Positions 41,710 through 54,420 are shown, counted from the stretch's first letter. The stretch is 64,000 nucleotides of DNA from Ceratothoa steindachneri (GCA_963969495.1 OZ018320.1:71461745-71525744); one strand, 5' to 3'. Made by a program: numbers and translations. The notes: generated by a model from the letters alone, not told the origin.

Positions 41710-43240
41710 TGGAGAATATGGCCGGGGAAAGGACATATTTAGGATCTAATACGGACTTAGTTTGAGTACAATGGCCTTCAAATCAGCGAGGGCTCATGCG
41801 GATGGAGATGGCAAGGTTTGGCCATCGTATGGTAATATTTAAATGCGTACATGTGTAAACATGTCTGAATTCCATTTTTTTTGTGCGATTGTTGAAATTG
41901 GAATTTTTTGTTATAAAAGAAACTAATGAGGATATTTCCCCATGAAATACCGAGTGACAACATGGGTAAACAGCCCCCCTCCCCACCACCCCTTGTGTGG
42001 AGAAGCTAAAAACAGCCTTCATGAGTATGATGGTTTGTCGATGTAGTTCTTGCCATCCTCGATCCTCTTTCATTCAGTTCTTTCTATTCATTTCTATTTC
42101 GCAATGCATATCGGTGTGTTCAGTGTGTATGTAGATCTATCACACTGTATCTAACTTATAGATGATTGAATGAGACGTAGCTCCTATTTTATTGCGGAAG
42201 TGTTAAGAGATCGAACCCACCAAAGATATCGACCAAACGACATCCATCTCGAGGAACTGCGTCACCTTCTCTCTGTGCGTATGAGTGTGCGCGTAGGCCA
42301 ACGTGGGTCACGATACCCTTAACTGATCCTAAGTTCCGAGAGGTGGGGGGGGGGGTAGAGTACCACACCCGATCAAGTTCGATTCTTAAGACAATGGACG
42401 CTTGAGTTTTCCCGCCTTGATTCTGTTGAGGACCAGAGTCCATGTTTGGTTGTATCTCGCCTCTCGTGTCTTTGGATCGACCTCTTGCGATCTCTTGTAG
42501 CAAATTTGTAAGAGTGGGAAGTCTCTTCCAGGAATAGGGGACAAATCGCCGCTTACAGGATTTAATCGTTAGGATATCATGACACTCACGAAAGGGTTTA
42601 TGCGGTTGTTTATCTGTTTGCGTGGCCGCGACGGACATTGGGGAAGGCGCTTAAGGGGCGATGCTTCGGCATTACCGGGAAGTAGTGAGTGAGAGGTAAT
42701 GACCGCGTTTTATGGGTTCCCAGCGGCGTTGTCCCAAACCCATACCCGACAAAATCGAGGAAGGGGAGGTGTTTTCTTAAGCGGAGGTGAGAGAAAAATG
42801 TCAAGGACAAGCCCAAATCGAGACAACCACCCTACACTATGTCATGGGTGTAATGTCGATTTGACACGCGCCCACAATTCCATCCGGGACTCTTCTGCGA
42901 AATGTTCCAAGTGGTCTCCTCTTTTGCCTACACATTTTCACTTCCCCTAACTTTGGCATTTTCTTTACATGAACTTTTTACCAAAGCCTTTATAATCGAG
43001 TTTCCCTCATTTGAACTTATTCCCTCACGATCCCCGCCATTTACGGTTGAAGAAGTCCGCTCCATCTTCCTTTTCTGGCGTGGGTCTTCTCAACTCGTAT
43101 TGCGCTCATCTTCCTATAACTTTTTCATCCTGTCTCTACTCCATCCTCTCATACGTAAGGGAACGTGTCTTCGTTTCGATTAACGCTGTGGATGGTTAGT
43201 GAGTTGCCACCCGTCGAGGCCCGGTAAAATGGGTGTTGGA
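41710..43240. other. No gene recognised
   Basis: The longest frame is 149 codons at 42189-42638 (minus), with no recognisable motifs. G-run at 42343-42354. Flank of X copy B. Confidence 0.4.
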
Positions 43241-43315
43241 TGTTTTGTGGGGGGGTCGAAGATCGAACCTAGTAAACATTTGTTTGAAAAATTTAAACGG
43301 TTCACACATTGAACT

Positions 43316-43626
43316 TTATAAATAGAATATAAACTTCCCGCTGTTAATAGCTCTCTCTTGTAAATAGGAAGATAAACTTCCCGCTTTGTAGTATTTCTCC
43401 TTCGTAAACAGGAAGCTAGACTCCACAGTATGCAGTACGATATCATGTGTCGGCACTACGTGGCTCCGTACAAAATAGATCTTGTTCGTGAAGTCCCGTG
43501 GAGAAAAGGTAAAAATCGATGGCGTTTTTGAGCTGCCTTCGTCGACTTTTCCTCCTTTGCCGGCTGTGAACTTTTCGGTGAGCTCAATTTTCTTGTAGAT
43601 TTCTTTCAAGTCTAAAAATTCGGAAA
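43316..43626 (-). pseudogene. X antisense coding-like segment, copy B
   Basis: Minus-strand frame reading FLDLKEIYKKIELTEKF, TAGKGGKVDEG and FTNKIYFVRSHV, running on into the minisatellite. It lacks the TAG that ends copy A. No family recognised. Confidence 0.4.
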
Positions 43627-44188
43627 ATTACAATTACAATTACAATTAAGTTAAAGTGTGGGTGCGTGTAGGGAAGGACGATAGGGTGTGTGGATAGATA
43701 GAGAAAATAGACAAGCGGTGAAAAGAGAAAGAAGTGTGGTAGGGTGCAAAGGGATGCTAGAGCCTGGTGATCAGGCCTATCACTTTCATTATTTCTTTGT
43801 AGCGTGTATTCTGTGTTGTTTATGTTGTTTTTTTATTATTTATGACGTTTAAGCCATTTGTCTTGATAACTTTAGTTTAGCTTTGTGTGTGATATGCATT
43901 GTTTATTTGTTTATGTTTTTTCATACTTTTAAGTGTGTGCTTAATGTTTTGGTATTCTTTGTATGCGTGTGTGCTTTATTTTTTTTTTCTTAGTCAGTAG
44001 AGTTCTCGTCGTATTCGGGGTTTTCTTCTTTCTTGATTTATCGTTGTCTTCTTCGGTGATTATTTGTCATAATTGTGAGTTTTGGTCTTGATTCGGTTGG
44101 TTTCTTTGATTAGGTTAAATACTACATCTCACCGTGCGTAGAACGGCACTTCGTCCCCGCCAGCCACTCGGTTGGCGGAGCTTGGAAA

Positions 44189-45460
44189 TCAGGCGCGACA
44201 TTCTGCTCTTCTGTTCTGGCTAATCATCTGAGTAATTTCTTCACTCAGTTCTCGATTAACCAGATTCTGCATTTTCCGGGTCCGTTCTTTGATGAATTTG
44301 TTAATGGGGATTATCCCCGCTTCTCTGTGCAGGTCTTCTTGCCGTCTTCTTTCTTGCCTGCGTGTACCTGTGATTAGGTACATGTATTTACATATTTTGC
44401 ACTACTTGAAGTTGTCTCATTTGTGTTTTCGAGACATAACAGAGGGTGGAGGTGGGGTAAAGCAACGTAGATCTTACAAGGGCATTGTAGATCTTCTTTT
44501 TGTTGCTTTCACGTAGATTTCTGAACGTATATAGAGTTCTGACAGCGGCCGAGGCTCGAGAAATTCTTTCTTAGAACGTGCTTCGCGTACCCGGTAGAGG
44601 TGATTTTGATACCGAGTACATTGCATTCGTTGGTATAGGGATATAGAGTATCCACACTCCCACGTCTGCTCTTTGGGTGCGTCCAATGGGGACCACCTTG
44701 AACTTCTCTTGGTTTGTTCTAATTTTCCATTGAACCTCGTAGTTGTTCAAATTTTCGATTTCTATTGCTGTCATGCGAGCTTGCCACGGTGCATTCCTCC
44801 TTGGAGATATGATTATCTGGCTGAAATCATCGGCGTATTAAATATTGAGGGAAGAGGGTACATAGGGGCTTGGACATCCGCGGTGTATATCGAGTAAAGG
44901 GTGGGGGACAGACCCCCCACCCTGCGGAAGGCCCGCAGTGAGCGTACACTTTGGTCCATCCGTTCACCCTAGACTGATATACGCTGCTCTCTCCATGACG
45001 TAGTCACAGAGAGTTCTTCCAAGTTTTCACTTAAACCCAGCCGTAAGATCTTATACTGCATGCCCCGCTGCCACACCTTATCAAACGCCTTTGATACATC
45101 TCGACAAACAATATCCCCCTAACTCATGTCCCGTTTGGCTTGGGCAAGCTTTTCCGGAATGACATTGATTGCTATTTCCGTACTTCGCTTCTTTCTAAAC
45201 CCGTATTGGCAAGGGTTGTAGAGGGAGTTCTCTTCCAGTTGAGACACCAGCCTCCCGTTAAGGATCTTCTCAAAGAGTCTCCCACCAAATTCCAGAAGTG
45301 AAATTGGGCGGTAGCTCTCTCTCAACGTTGGGTCCTTTCCATGCTTGGGCAAGAAGATCATCTTTGCCGTCTTGTAAGCATCTGGAAAGTACTCCGTATT
45401 CAGACATGCGTTGAATATACGTCTCATTCCTTCGATGATGTTGGCTGGTGCCTTTTCGAA
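44189..45460 (-). pseudogene. LINE B reverse transcriptase remains
   Basis: Block 45119-45427: YRPISLLEFGGRLFEKIL, YNPCQYGFRKKRSTEIA, then after a stop VSKAFDKVW (motif A). YADDFSQIII lies at about 44810-44837. The region to 44571 has WKIRTNQEKFKVVPIGR, and the C-terminal basic segment is 44189-44383. Several shifts and stops, and motif B not readable. Inactive. Confidence 0.7.
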
Positions 45461-46003
45461 GTTTAGCTTCGTAAGCCCCGATTGGCCTGGGGCTTTTTGG
45501 CGGAATGAGTGGAGTGCGCCAAGAATCTCTACTTATGTGATCTCGGCGTCTCCGTCACGCAGTCTGTCGACCTGGTGATGAGGATGCGTTCTATGTATTT
45601 CCGCGTTAAGCTCGTCTACGATGTTATTTTCAAACTCTATGTCAAAATCTTCGTTTTCTTCTTTGAGTATGCTAAAGATTCTTTCCCAATAACGCCGGAA
45701 TATTATCTCGAGGCTTCTGTCATCTGTTTCAATGGATCCATCTTCTTTTTAGATTTCCATTTGCTTCTTTTTTTTCAGATGATCCTCTGAGACTTCCGAC
45801 TTTCTTCCAAAAGACTTTGGGGGATGTATCTCAATCGAGGCTCTCGATCGCATCGTCCCATCGTCTCTGTTGTTGTTCGGGGATTAACTGGTTGAGCTCT
45901 TCCTTGATCTCTCTACTTCGTTGTAGTGAGTCAACTGATGCGTTTCTGATATTCATTTCGTACATTACTCTCAATTCTCTATAGAGTTCTTTCATGTACC
46001 CAG

Positions 46004-47930
46004 TCATCTGTATGTTGAGATGGTTTTATATTGGGTTTTGGGGATACAATCCCTATCTGCATTTATAAGTTGTTCGTTGAGGTCGTCGAGTGCCTTGTCT
46101 ATCTCCTCGAGAATTGTTTCGTCCAGATTTGGTGGACGGTAGGCCTCGAGAAGACCCGCGTACCGTGCCCAGTCTGCTCTCCTGTAGTCTTTTCTGACTG
46201 GAGCTGGGACTTGTATAGGGTTCCTGTTGATGGTAAGTAGGATCCCTATATGATCACCAAATGGTACCTGGACTGGTTCCATGTAGTATTTGAACGACAG
46301 CTGACGATTAGCCAGACAAATGTCTGGTTTTGTGGCACTTCTTCCTCGAATATAGGTTGGGAAGTCCAGGCCTATTTTCTGGATCATATTTCGGTCCATC
46401 ATAGCCTCCAGGCACCATCTAGTTCCGTTGAAGGACCTATACCCAGAAACCCGACATCTGGCATTAAGATCCCCTATTAATATGGTGGGGGCTCTTCTGC
46501 CAAATAGGCTGGAGAGAGAATGAATAGGCAAATATCCTCGTCTCGGCTGCTGGTACCCGGTGGCGATGACCAGCTTACCTATATCGAGTTCGACCTCTAT
46601 TGAAAGATAGGATTCTTCGAGGTTTCTTACTGGCTTGTACTTGATCCCTTTTTTGATGGCGATAGCGGCACCGTCGTACCGCTCTTGAGAGTAATTTGTG
46701 ATTAACACGTCGTAGTTCCAGATCTTCATTTCGGAGCTATGAGTGTCAATTCCATGCTCAGAAATTAAGATGACATCTGCTGCAATCTCCCTGAACAAAC
46801 TTCGGTAGAGAGTTCTTTTTGCTGTCCAGCCGTTGGTGTTCGCGGGTTTGGCGTGCCCAGGCTTTTCGCTCTTTAGGGGAGGACTAGGAGTTTTTGATTT
46901 ACTCTTCGTTGCTCTAGTGCGAGTGCATGGGCCCTCGTCACTATCCGAAGATGCGGTTTCTTCTACTTCTTTATCTTCGTTTACTTCATCGTCTTCCTCT
47001 TCGGATTCCTCCGATGAGGGAGATTCAATTACCTCTTCCAGTCCGGTGGCTTTTTCCTGGTGTTTTCTGATCACGCTATCCTTGAATGCCTTGGGGGATT
47101 CGGGGTCAGTGGGTACGATGATGGATGGTAAGTTGTTTGCTTTAAGTAGTGCGTTTAGAACCTGGTTGTAGCATCCAGGTTTTACCGCATTTGCCACGTT
47201 TGCATGTGTAATGCAAATTAATATTTTGGCACTTAGGTCATTTGTGAAGACCATCTGTGAGGGGGTTGCCAAGGCTGAGGCCATCCCTTCACTTTTCTTC
47301 ACAGTGCTCGCGTAGGTGGTCGATCTTTTCTTCTTCTCTTCTTCCATTTTCTTGATTATATCCTTCCTTTTGGGGCAGTTAAGGGCCATCGTTCGATGGG
47401 GTCCCTTACAGTTTATGCGCTTTTTTTTGTGCTTTTGCAAGAGTCGTATCTGTGACCCTCTGTGGCGCATTCGCTGCACCATGTCGTTCCTTTTGGGGGG
47501 CAATTGGCGGTGATGGGTGCTTCGATCGCATTGCAAGCGAAGCACATCTGGATGCTGTGGTACTTCTCGTGTTCTATATTACAGTCTGGGATCCTCATGT
47601 TAAAAACGAGGAGTCTCTCCGTTGCCGCCTTGTGGGGCATTTCGGTGGTCTGAAAAGTAACCTTGAAGACATGGGTGTGGTCATGGAATTTGATCACTTC
47701 CCTGATCTTTGCCCATATGTGGTTCTTGTCAATTTCGCTTTTGATGTCCGCGGGGGGTTTCCCCCTACCCAGCTCTCTACCTTTCAGCAGATGATACTTC
47801 TATTCGCCGAAATTGCTGGTGGGGTCTTGGCTTCCATGTCCAGAGTCTTCTAGGACTTCGGCCCCTTCTTTGGATAGGAGCCGGTCTACATCTTTGTTTC
47901 CACCGCATATCGCGATGAATCCGTTTGGGA
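46004..47930 (-). pseudogene. LINE B ORF1 fused in frame to endonuclease
   Basis: The ORF1 N-terminus is readable from about 47930 (NGFIAICGGNKDVD), with zinc knuckles CFACNAIEAP and CSECATEGHRYDSC at 47413-47560 in one frame. Then the 513-codon frame (46004-47545) carries CKGPHRTMALNCP, an acidic Ser/Glu/Asp linker, and without a stop the endonuclease: NGWTAKRTLYRSLFREI, ISEHGID, GDLNARCRVSG and GDHIGILL. In LINE C a stop and a fresh ATG separate the two. Either a deletion fused them here or this family can be single-ORF. Confidence 0.7.
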
Positions 47931-49523
47931 TATCAATTAATTTGATATGTGCGATGCTTAGGTTCGCGAATATGGATTGGCATACTGTCTTTTTCTCCGG
48001 TGTCTTTTTTTTCCTGTTATGGTCCGTAGGGGGACCCTCTTAGGGAGGGCCTCCATCGTCGTAGGCGTCTTCTCTCTTCTTTCATATTTATTTTCTTCCT
48101 CTCTGTAAGAAATGTGTAGTTAATATTTCATTGGTGAGAAAAAGTGATGTCAAAAGTGGTAAAGGAGGTAGAATCGAGGGTTAGTTTGGAGCGTCGATGT
48201 GAGAAAAACGATCCCGTCAAATTTCCTGTTGTTTCCCCGCTCGGATGGTGCCGGGATGATGGGTGATGATACATGGGGGGGGGTGATTATTGAGTGGGGA
48301 CCTCAGAGGATTGAGCTTGGTGGAATTGATGCATAGCGGCCGAATAAACGACCGCTAAGTTTTTGCCACCCCCTCACGGGTACTTACGCCAAAACTGCAT
48401 CCAACTACATAGAGACATGAGTACTTCCCTCTATGATTCTGGCCGGGTTTCCCAGGCGATGAGGATTTCTCCTCCGCCCGGGACTCGCAGTTATGCCCCA
48501 GATTCGAGAAAATTTCTGATTTGTGCTTCGGCTGTGGGCTAGTCCTCAAACCAGTTTCCACGCAAGCCTTTAATTATGCAAGTCCAAGTGGCCGACATAG
48601 TTAAGACGAAATTAATGAAGGGCAGTCATCCGAGCAGGTTCCCACGCAGGGCGGTGGACGGGAGCAATGAGGTGCTTAAGCCCTAGCATTTTATTCCTAC
48701 ACTCGCAGCGAAAAGATATCTTAAATCTTTGCAGAATCAACTGAGATCCTAATGACTGCCAAGACAGTCGCGTGTTTAGGTGGCGAGGCTCAAAAGTCCG
48801 TTATTAAGCACGAGTAAAAATCGCGCTTCAGAAGGTAGTAAGGCAATGCTACGCAGTCGAATATTAGCCCAGCAATTCGGAAAAATGACTTAGGCCATGT
48901 TTATGTGTAAACGGTTGGAGCGTTAGTAACATTTTAAATCTATCATGGCGCCTTATTGGTCGAAATGTTATATGTTAAATTTAGATGAAATAACTATTTA
49001 TATAGGTGTATTTTTGTGTAAAAAGTGACTGCGCTTCGCTCTGAATAGAGTTACTACAGCCACACTTGGAAAATTTCAAAGTCCTATTCTACAAAGCTTT
49101 ATCTACAAGATTTACATAGGTGAAGATATCCTCTACGCTTTAAGACCGCTGACCTTACTGCTACTCGATTGCAGTGTCGCGGGCGTGCACGCAAGAGCAC
49201 CCGTCGGACGGCGACGTTTCTCGCCTTGGATTTTCCTCTCCGTATCTCAGCAGCACACCTCGTTCCTGATAACTTCTCTGCTAGTCGAGGCCTGTAGATA
49301 TCACCGGTTTCTGTCGTGTCCGAACCCCAGAAGGAAACCCTACAGCGGCGCGAAAAAGGGGGCCATATTAGAGGGCGGAGTGGACAGGACTGGCAGGTGG
49401 GCCCTGCTTAGACAGTTTAGCATAGGTAGGGCAGAACAAGGTGGAACGAGTCGATAGTTTAGGAAAACTACTTAAATAGATTGATAGGTCCCGTGGAAAA
49501 GGCAACCCACCCAGCGGGCCGTC

Positions 49524-50877
49524 ATGGACGACCCCAGGGGTGAGAAAAGGATTCCGCTCTGGGTCATAGAACGCCACTCCAAGCCTACGAGGGAGACTGT
49601 CTTCAAGACTATCTTCTCTGACATCGGAGTCGCACTGTGCAGATTGGTGGACCAGTCCTACGGATACTTGGCTATATGTGACATCAACCTCGATGTCGAC
49701 AAGCTTGTCACCTAAGGTCCGGCCGCACGTATCAGCACAGAGGTCAATCATATGCCGTCGTCTTGATCCTTGAGTCGGGACGCATAGTGCATAGGAGATA
49801 AAGGCCGAAATAGAAGATAAACAAAGCTGGGTCAAGGTCGATGAAATATATAAATTCAAAAACTGTGAGGGTGGTGAGTACTCCCACCTCTTTAAAGCGA
49901 CCTTCCAACCGACGGAGATGGCCGCCAAAGCATCAGAGGCAGGACTAATTATGTTTTGTACCAGGATCTCATCGTCGTGCATTGAGAGAGAGACCTTTGT
50001 TTCGGTACAGGTCTGCTTCTCGTGCTACGCTCTAGAGCAATACACGACAAAAGAATGTACATTCCAGGGCAAGGTGTGTTCAGAGTGCGCTGGAGCCGAG
50101 CACACCTGGAAAGAATGTACCAATGGGGGGACGAAGAAGTGCTTGAATTTCGGAGGCCCTCACCGCACGCTATCTATTTCATGCCCCATGACAAAGGCAA
50201 ATCCCTGTTACAGCTAGACTCATCAATGAATCTAGATCTAGTTATGTGCGTGATTTACGCTCATTTCGTCAACATTGCGAAACCTGGAAGCTATGCCACA
50301 GACACAGAACTCAACAAAATGTTGACCCAAAACGACATGAAGCCTATGTGGTTCCCCGACAACCCCTCCTTGACTGAATTTTATCAAACCCAGACAGGAA
50401 GAAAACCTAGAACCACTTCAAGAAACTGATCAAAGTCCAGGGATCCCCGACTGAATAAGCAGGTAGAAATTGCAACACCCGATATAATGGAAACCGATCT
50501 ACCGGCCTAAAAGACGAACGCCCAGCAAGGAACGAGTCTTCGTAGCAAGCCCACCAAAGAGGATAGGAAGACGCCACCCACGCGAAAGACTATGGATGTA
50601 AACATGAGAATTTATGCCTCACCATCGTCACCACTCCCGAGACTGGCAAAGTCCAAGATATAATCGAGGGAGTACTAAAAGGGAGGTTCAAATATGACTA
50701 CGACAGTGAAGATACCGAGGAGGAAATGCTATCGGCTCTTAAAGAAGGTAGCGTTGAAGTCTGCCCTGAGTCGTGTTTCAACTTGTCTCACGATCAGTTC
50801 AAAAAGAAAAGGTCAGGGAGAGTGAGGTCGCCAGCTCGCGAAGAACAAGCAGAGGTCCCAAACACCCAGGACGAATA
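49524..50877 (+). pseudogene. LINE C ORF1
   Basis: YGYLAICDINLDVDKLV near 49660 parallels LINE B's NGFIAICGGNKDVD. Knuckles follow: CFSCYALEQYTTKEC, CSECAGAEHTWKEC and CLNFGGPHRTLSISC at 50010-50200 (one Cys replaced by Phe). Then LDLVMCVIYAHFVNIAKPG near 50235. Stops and shifts throughout. A 204-codon minus frame here is a shadow. Confidence 0.65.
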
Positions 50878-50879
50878 AT

Positions 50880-51420
50880 ATGGCTCACAGTATTATGTTC
50901 ATTAGCAGAATTAAAATCTTTTCGCTAAACGTCAATGGCTGGGAAAGTAAAAAAATCGCATACAACAACATTATACGCGAAGTAGACCCGGACATATTTC
51001 TAATCTCGGAACATGGCCTCAGTACAGATGCGAACCCCCTGGGACTCTCCCTCCTAAACAAAAGGAAATTGTACCTGGCCCTTGTGAGGCCAATCCTGCT
51101 ATATCCCGCTATCCCGATGCACCTAGAGTGTAATACCCAGTTGAGGAAGGTGTAAGCGGTACAAAACCAAGCTCTCCGCTTCATCCTTAGTGTATCCAAA
51201 ATGGACTTCATACCTTCAACCAGACTTCACGCCCTCGTGGAAGTAGAGCCTCTTAATGTATTCCTGAAATAATATGGCAAAAACAATTTGGAGGAAAATC
51301 CATGAGAGAACAAACCAAGTGATACGGCAACCCGATATTGACAACCGAATACGACATTACAAACGTAGATTCAAGAGCAGCCGCCTGCGTACGCAGGAGG
51401 ATGTATTGCCTTTATATAGA
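50880..51420 (+). pseudogene. LINE C ORF2, endonuclease start joined to RT end
   Basis: The ATG at 50880 leads IKIFSLNVNGWESKKIAYN and FLISEHGLS, the start of the endonuclease. At about 51057 it jumps to KRKLYLALVRPILLYPAI, the conserved segment after the RT domain, continuing past a stop at 51153-51155 with VQNQALRFIL. About 2 kb encoding most of EN and all RT motifs is gone. Confidence 0.7.
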
Positions 51421-52136
51421 TAAAGAATAACGGAAAAAACAAAAGTTTTCACAAATAGGACAATGTGAACCATTGTCATACATGTTTTCTAAAAAAAAAT
51501 TAAAAAAAGATCCGTACTGGACATATAACCAAAATAAAGTAACAGTAAATCAACAAATTATAAATAAAATCAATAAAAAAGATCCGAAGTGGACAAAGGC
51601 AAAAACAAATTAACGTAAAATGTACTCAGATTACGACTAAACTCTAAGCCGCAAGCACCAAGCCAAACAAAAACAAAGGCTTGAATGCTTTACTTTTCGC
51701 GTCAAAAATGCTCAAAAATGAAGAAGACGGCGAGAAGACAATGCCAGATAAGCTGGCACACATCCTCTTCTACTATTACACTTTTTCTCACTATAACCTC
51801 TCCTACTATCTTACACTCATTTTTTCCATCTTTCATTATCCTGGAATCGTTGGAAAAAACAGGCAGAAGAATCAAAAAATTATTGTTGTTTTAAGAAGAA
51901 AAGTTATATTCCTTGTTCACCATATTCAAAGCTTATTCCGGCTATAATACACAGGAATAAAGAATCCAGATATAAATATATACTTTTCCTTCATCCCATA
52001 AGGAAGCTGATGATCACTTAACCCAGCCTGCAAAACTAGAGGGAGAGAGAGAGAGTACCATAACTAACACAGACCCTATAGTTTCACGGATTATTAAAAT
52101 ATTTAAACCATTAATATCATTTTATCTTGTGAGTTC

Positions 52137-52338
<202 letters not shown>

Positions 52339-52840
52339 AAAACTAACAAAGTAATGCGTTATAAGCAATAAATGCAACAAAGTTCACAGGGAAAATTAAT
52401 ACGAGGATTCCAAGTACTTTCAAACTTTATTTCCGGTTCTTTATCAAGGAATAACAAAAGTATTGAAAATTGTAATATATATAAGGATGATACAGAGGAG
52501 AGGAAACGCCCACAAAAAAAGCAAAAACCAATCAATAAAATGAATTAATATGAAATGGAAACCTTAGGAGGAGCGAAGATAAATACAAACTAAGATCATT
52601 AAATCAGGTAAATTCAAAAGACTAAAGGTTGACAAGGGCACTAAAATACCTCCTAAACAATTAGGGAGGAATAAAATCTGAGGGAGAGATTAACATCAGT
52701 GGTCAGGATTGAAAAACCAAGGTAGAATAAGTACAAATGTTCTAAAGACTTGACTCAAACGAAAATAAATACACAGACATAAACATAAGACTACAAAAAA
52801 AAAATAAATAGTTTATTAAGATTAATATAAATATTTAGTC

Positions 52841-53105
52841 TCAAATTAAAAGTTTCGAAGTGCATTGTGAATATAATTTAAAAAAATAACCATCGAGTTT
52901 ATATAAGCCAGGACTTAAATTAAAATTGGTGAATTTACTAATAAAGCTCGATTCAATGATATTTCGTGAAATTGTATCGGTATTATGACAGATGATTTTA
53001 GCAGAATTCCAATCAATATTGTGATTAAGATATGACATATGAACATAAAATGAGCTGCTTTCTTCCCCGCGACGGACATTATATTTATACTGAGTGTCGT
53101 AGAAT
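52841..53105 (-). pseudogene. Penelope-like element C-terminal fragment
   Basis: Minus frame with SYLNHNIDWNSAKII, SRNIIESSFISKFTNFN and LSPGLYKLDG, the sequence that follows the GIY-YIG nuclease motif in Penelope-like elements. It begins near 53105 at YNVRRGEES, so the GIY-YIG part is missing. 52380-52840 may be its 3' trailer. Confidence 0.6.
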
Positions 53106-53770
53106 AGGCTCTCGACGATATACCATATATAACTATTCGTTGAGGGAATTATTCTAATATTTCGAGTGCGTGGTAATCTGATTGACCAAGGTTATTTATC
53201 TTTAATATGCTTAAGAAGTGGGCGGAGCTCAAGGAAAATAATATGGCTATCATTAATAAAATAGAGTTTTATTAATTAAACTATCAACAAAACACAAAAA
53301 GAAAATGTTTACATAAACTGAGAATGGAAAGGGTCGTGAGAAAATCTGACTTATTTTAGGATTAAGATTTGGAGAGATTTAAAAAGGTAAACAAATAAAA
53401 ATTAAAGGGGGAGGATGGTTCGCTAAACCATTTAAAGCACAGGGTAGCGTTGACAAAAGGTTAAATGATTAAAGGTAATGCTCAGCTTACGTAATTACAA
53501 AGTTGTTGTGCAGAGGAAGACGATGCGAAGGAATCTTCGGTCCACTGGTGATTTCCAGCAGAAGGGTTCTTCGGGGGGTTGTCCTTAGCGAAGGGGAAGG
53601 ACTGTCTTCGAAGAGTGAGAGTTAAGTGGGGCTCGGAGGTACGAGCGATCTTTGTGACAGCAAATCGGGGATGTTCTAGATGAACAATGGAGGTTATTGT
53701 TGAAACCAAGCGTTCTCTTTAAGAACGTTAAAAGGGGGGAAATTAATTATCCTGACGTGATGTCTTGGGA
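53106..53770. other. No gene recognised
   Basis: AT-rich, then GC-richer from 53490. A 75-codon minus frame (53482-53709) has no recognisable features. Confidence 0.4.
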
Positions 53771-53772
53771 AT

Positions 53773-53937
53773 GAGAACCGTTTCTTGACGAACGGGCTTG
53801 AAGAACAATGGCTGTTCTAACGTTGTTCTCTTTCTGAACAACAGGGGTGGGGGGGAAGGGGGGTGAGAACCGTCTCTTGTCAACGGGCTCAAAGAACAAT
53901 GGCTGTTCTAACGTTGTTCTCTTTCTGAACAACAGGG
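53773..53937 (+). repeat. Tandem 92-bp duplication
   Basis: GAGAACCGT starts at 53773 and 53865. Both units share GAACAATGGCTGTTCTAACG and end GAACAACAGGGG. Each contains TTGTTC and GAACAA as an inverted pair able to form a small hairpin. Confidence 0.85.
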
Positions 53938-54420
53938 GGGCCTTGTTGACTTGGCGTCTCGAAGGCACGAACCTTGACACCCAAAGGATATTGTCCTCTT
54001 CTGGACAATACGGGATTTCTCGAGGTAGAGAGTTCCTATGGTGCTCAAGGGAGACCGGATCGGCGTGATGCCTCGCGAAGATAATCTGGATCTGATCTGC
54101 TTCAATCGGGAAAGCTATGATATAAATAGTCGAAGCCTTCCCCTTGGCGTAGGGGACAAATAAGTTGGAGGCTTCGGGGGAATGCCCTGGTCTCGCCTGG
54201 GAAAATACCTTATCTGCCCATAAGTCTAACTCAATCTGGCGAGATTGACGTATGGAGGCGAAACGGGGAAATGAACCTCCTTGATTAAATATTGGCTAAG
54301 GTGGCGATAACGCGCTCTGCTTCCTCTCGCAGATGCACGTGAGTAGCAATGTGTTTCTAAACATGTGATAGCGGCTGAATTTAAGCGGCCTCAGACCGTT
54401 CTATCACACTGAGAAATTCA

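Larger units (their letters stand above)
43627..48900 (-). mobile_element. LINE B, decayed, inside X
   Basis: Minus-strand LINE with 3' tail of ATTGTA repeats at 43627-43650, abutting the same X bases (TTCGGAAA) as LINE A. ORF1, endonuclease and RT remains are listed separately. The 5' limit is uncertain, between about 48060 and 48920. The same family as LINE C, different from LINE A. Confidence 0.75.
49033..51885 (+). mobile_element. LINE C, internally deleted, inside X copy B
   Basis: Plus-strand member of the LINE B family. ORF1 remains at 49524-50440, endonuclease start at 50880, then an abrupt jump to the C-terminal end of RT near 51060, and a 3' region to about 51885 where X resumes. 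Orientation is opposite to LINE B, so it is an independent insertion. Confidence 0.65.
43246..52080. mobile_element. Element X, copy B, carrying LINE B and LINE C
   Basis: Begins TGTGGGGGGGTCGAAG and ends CAGACCCTATA, bordered by GTTT at 43242-43245 and 52081-52084. X-derived parts: 43246-43626, about 48925-49032 and about 51885-52080. They match copy A in the minisatellite, the antisense AGKGGK segment, the TATA block and the final TTCCTTCATCCC...CACTTAACCCAGCCT stretch. Unlike copy A it is outside the Polinton, so X is an independent mobile unit. Confidence 0.75.

Noticed and set aside
42189..42638. 149-codon minus ORF
   Set aside because: No recognisable motif or neighbour support; left as unexplained sequence.
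49368..49982. 204-codon minus ORF
   Set aside because: Lies antisense to LINE C ORF1 remains.
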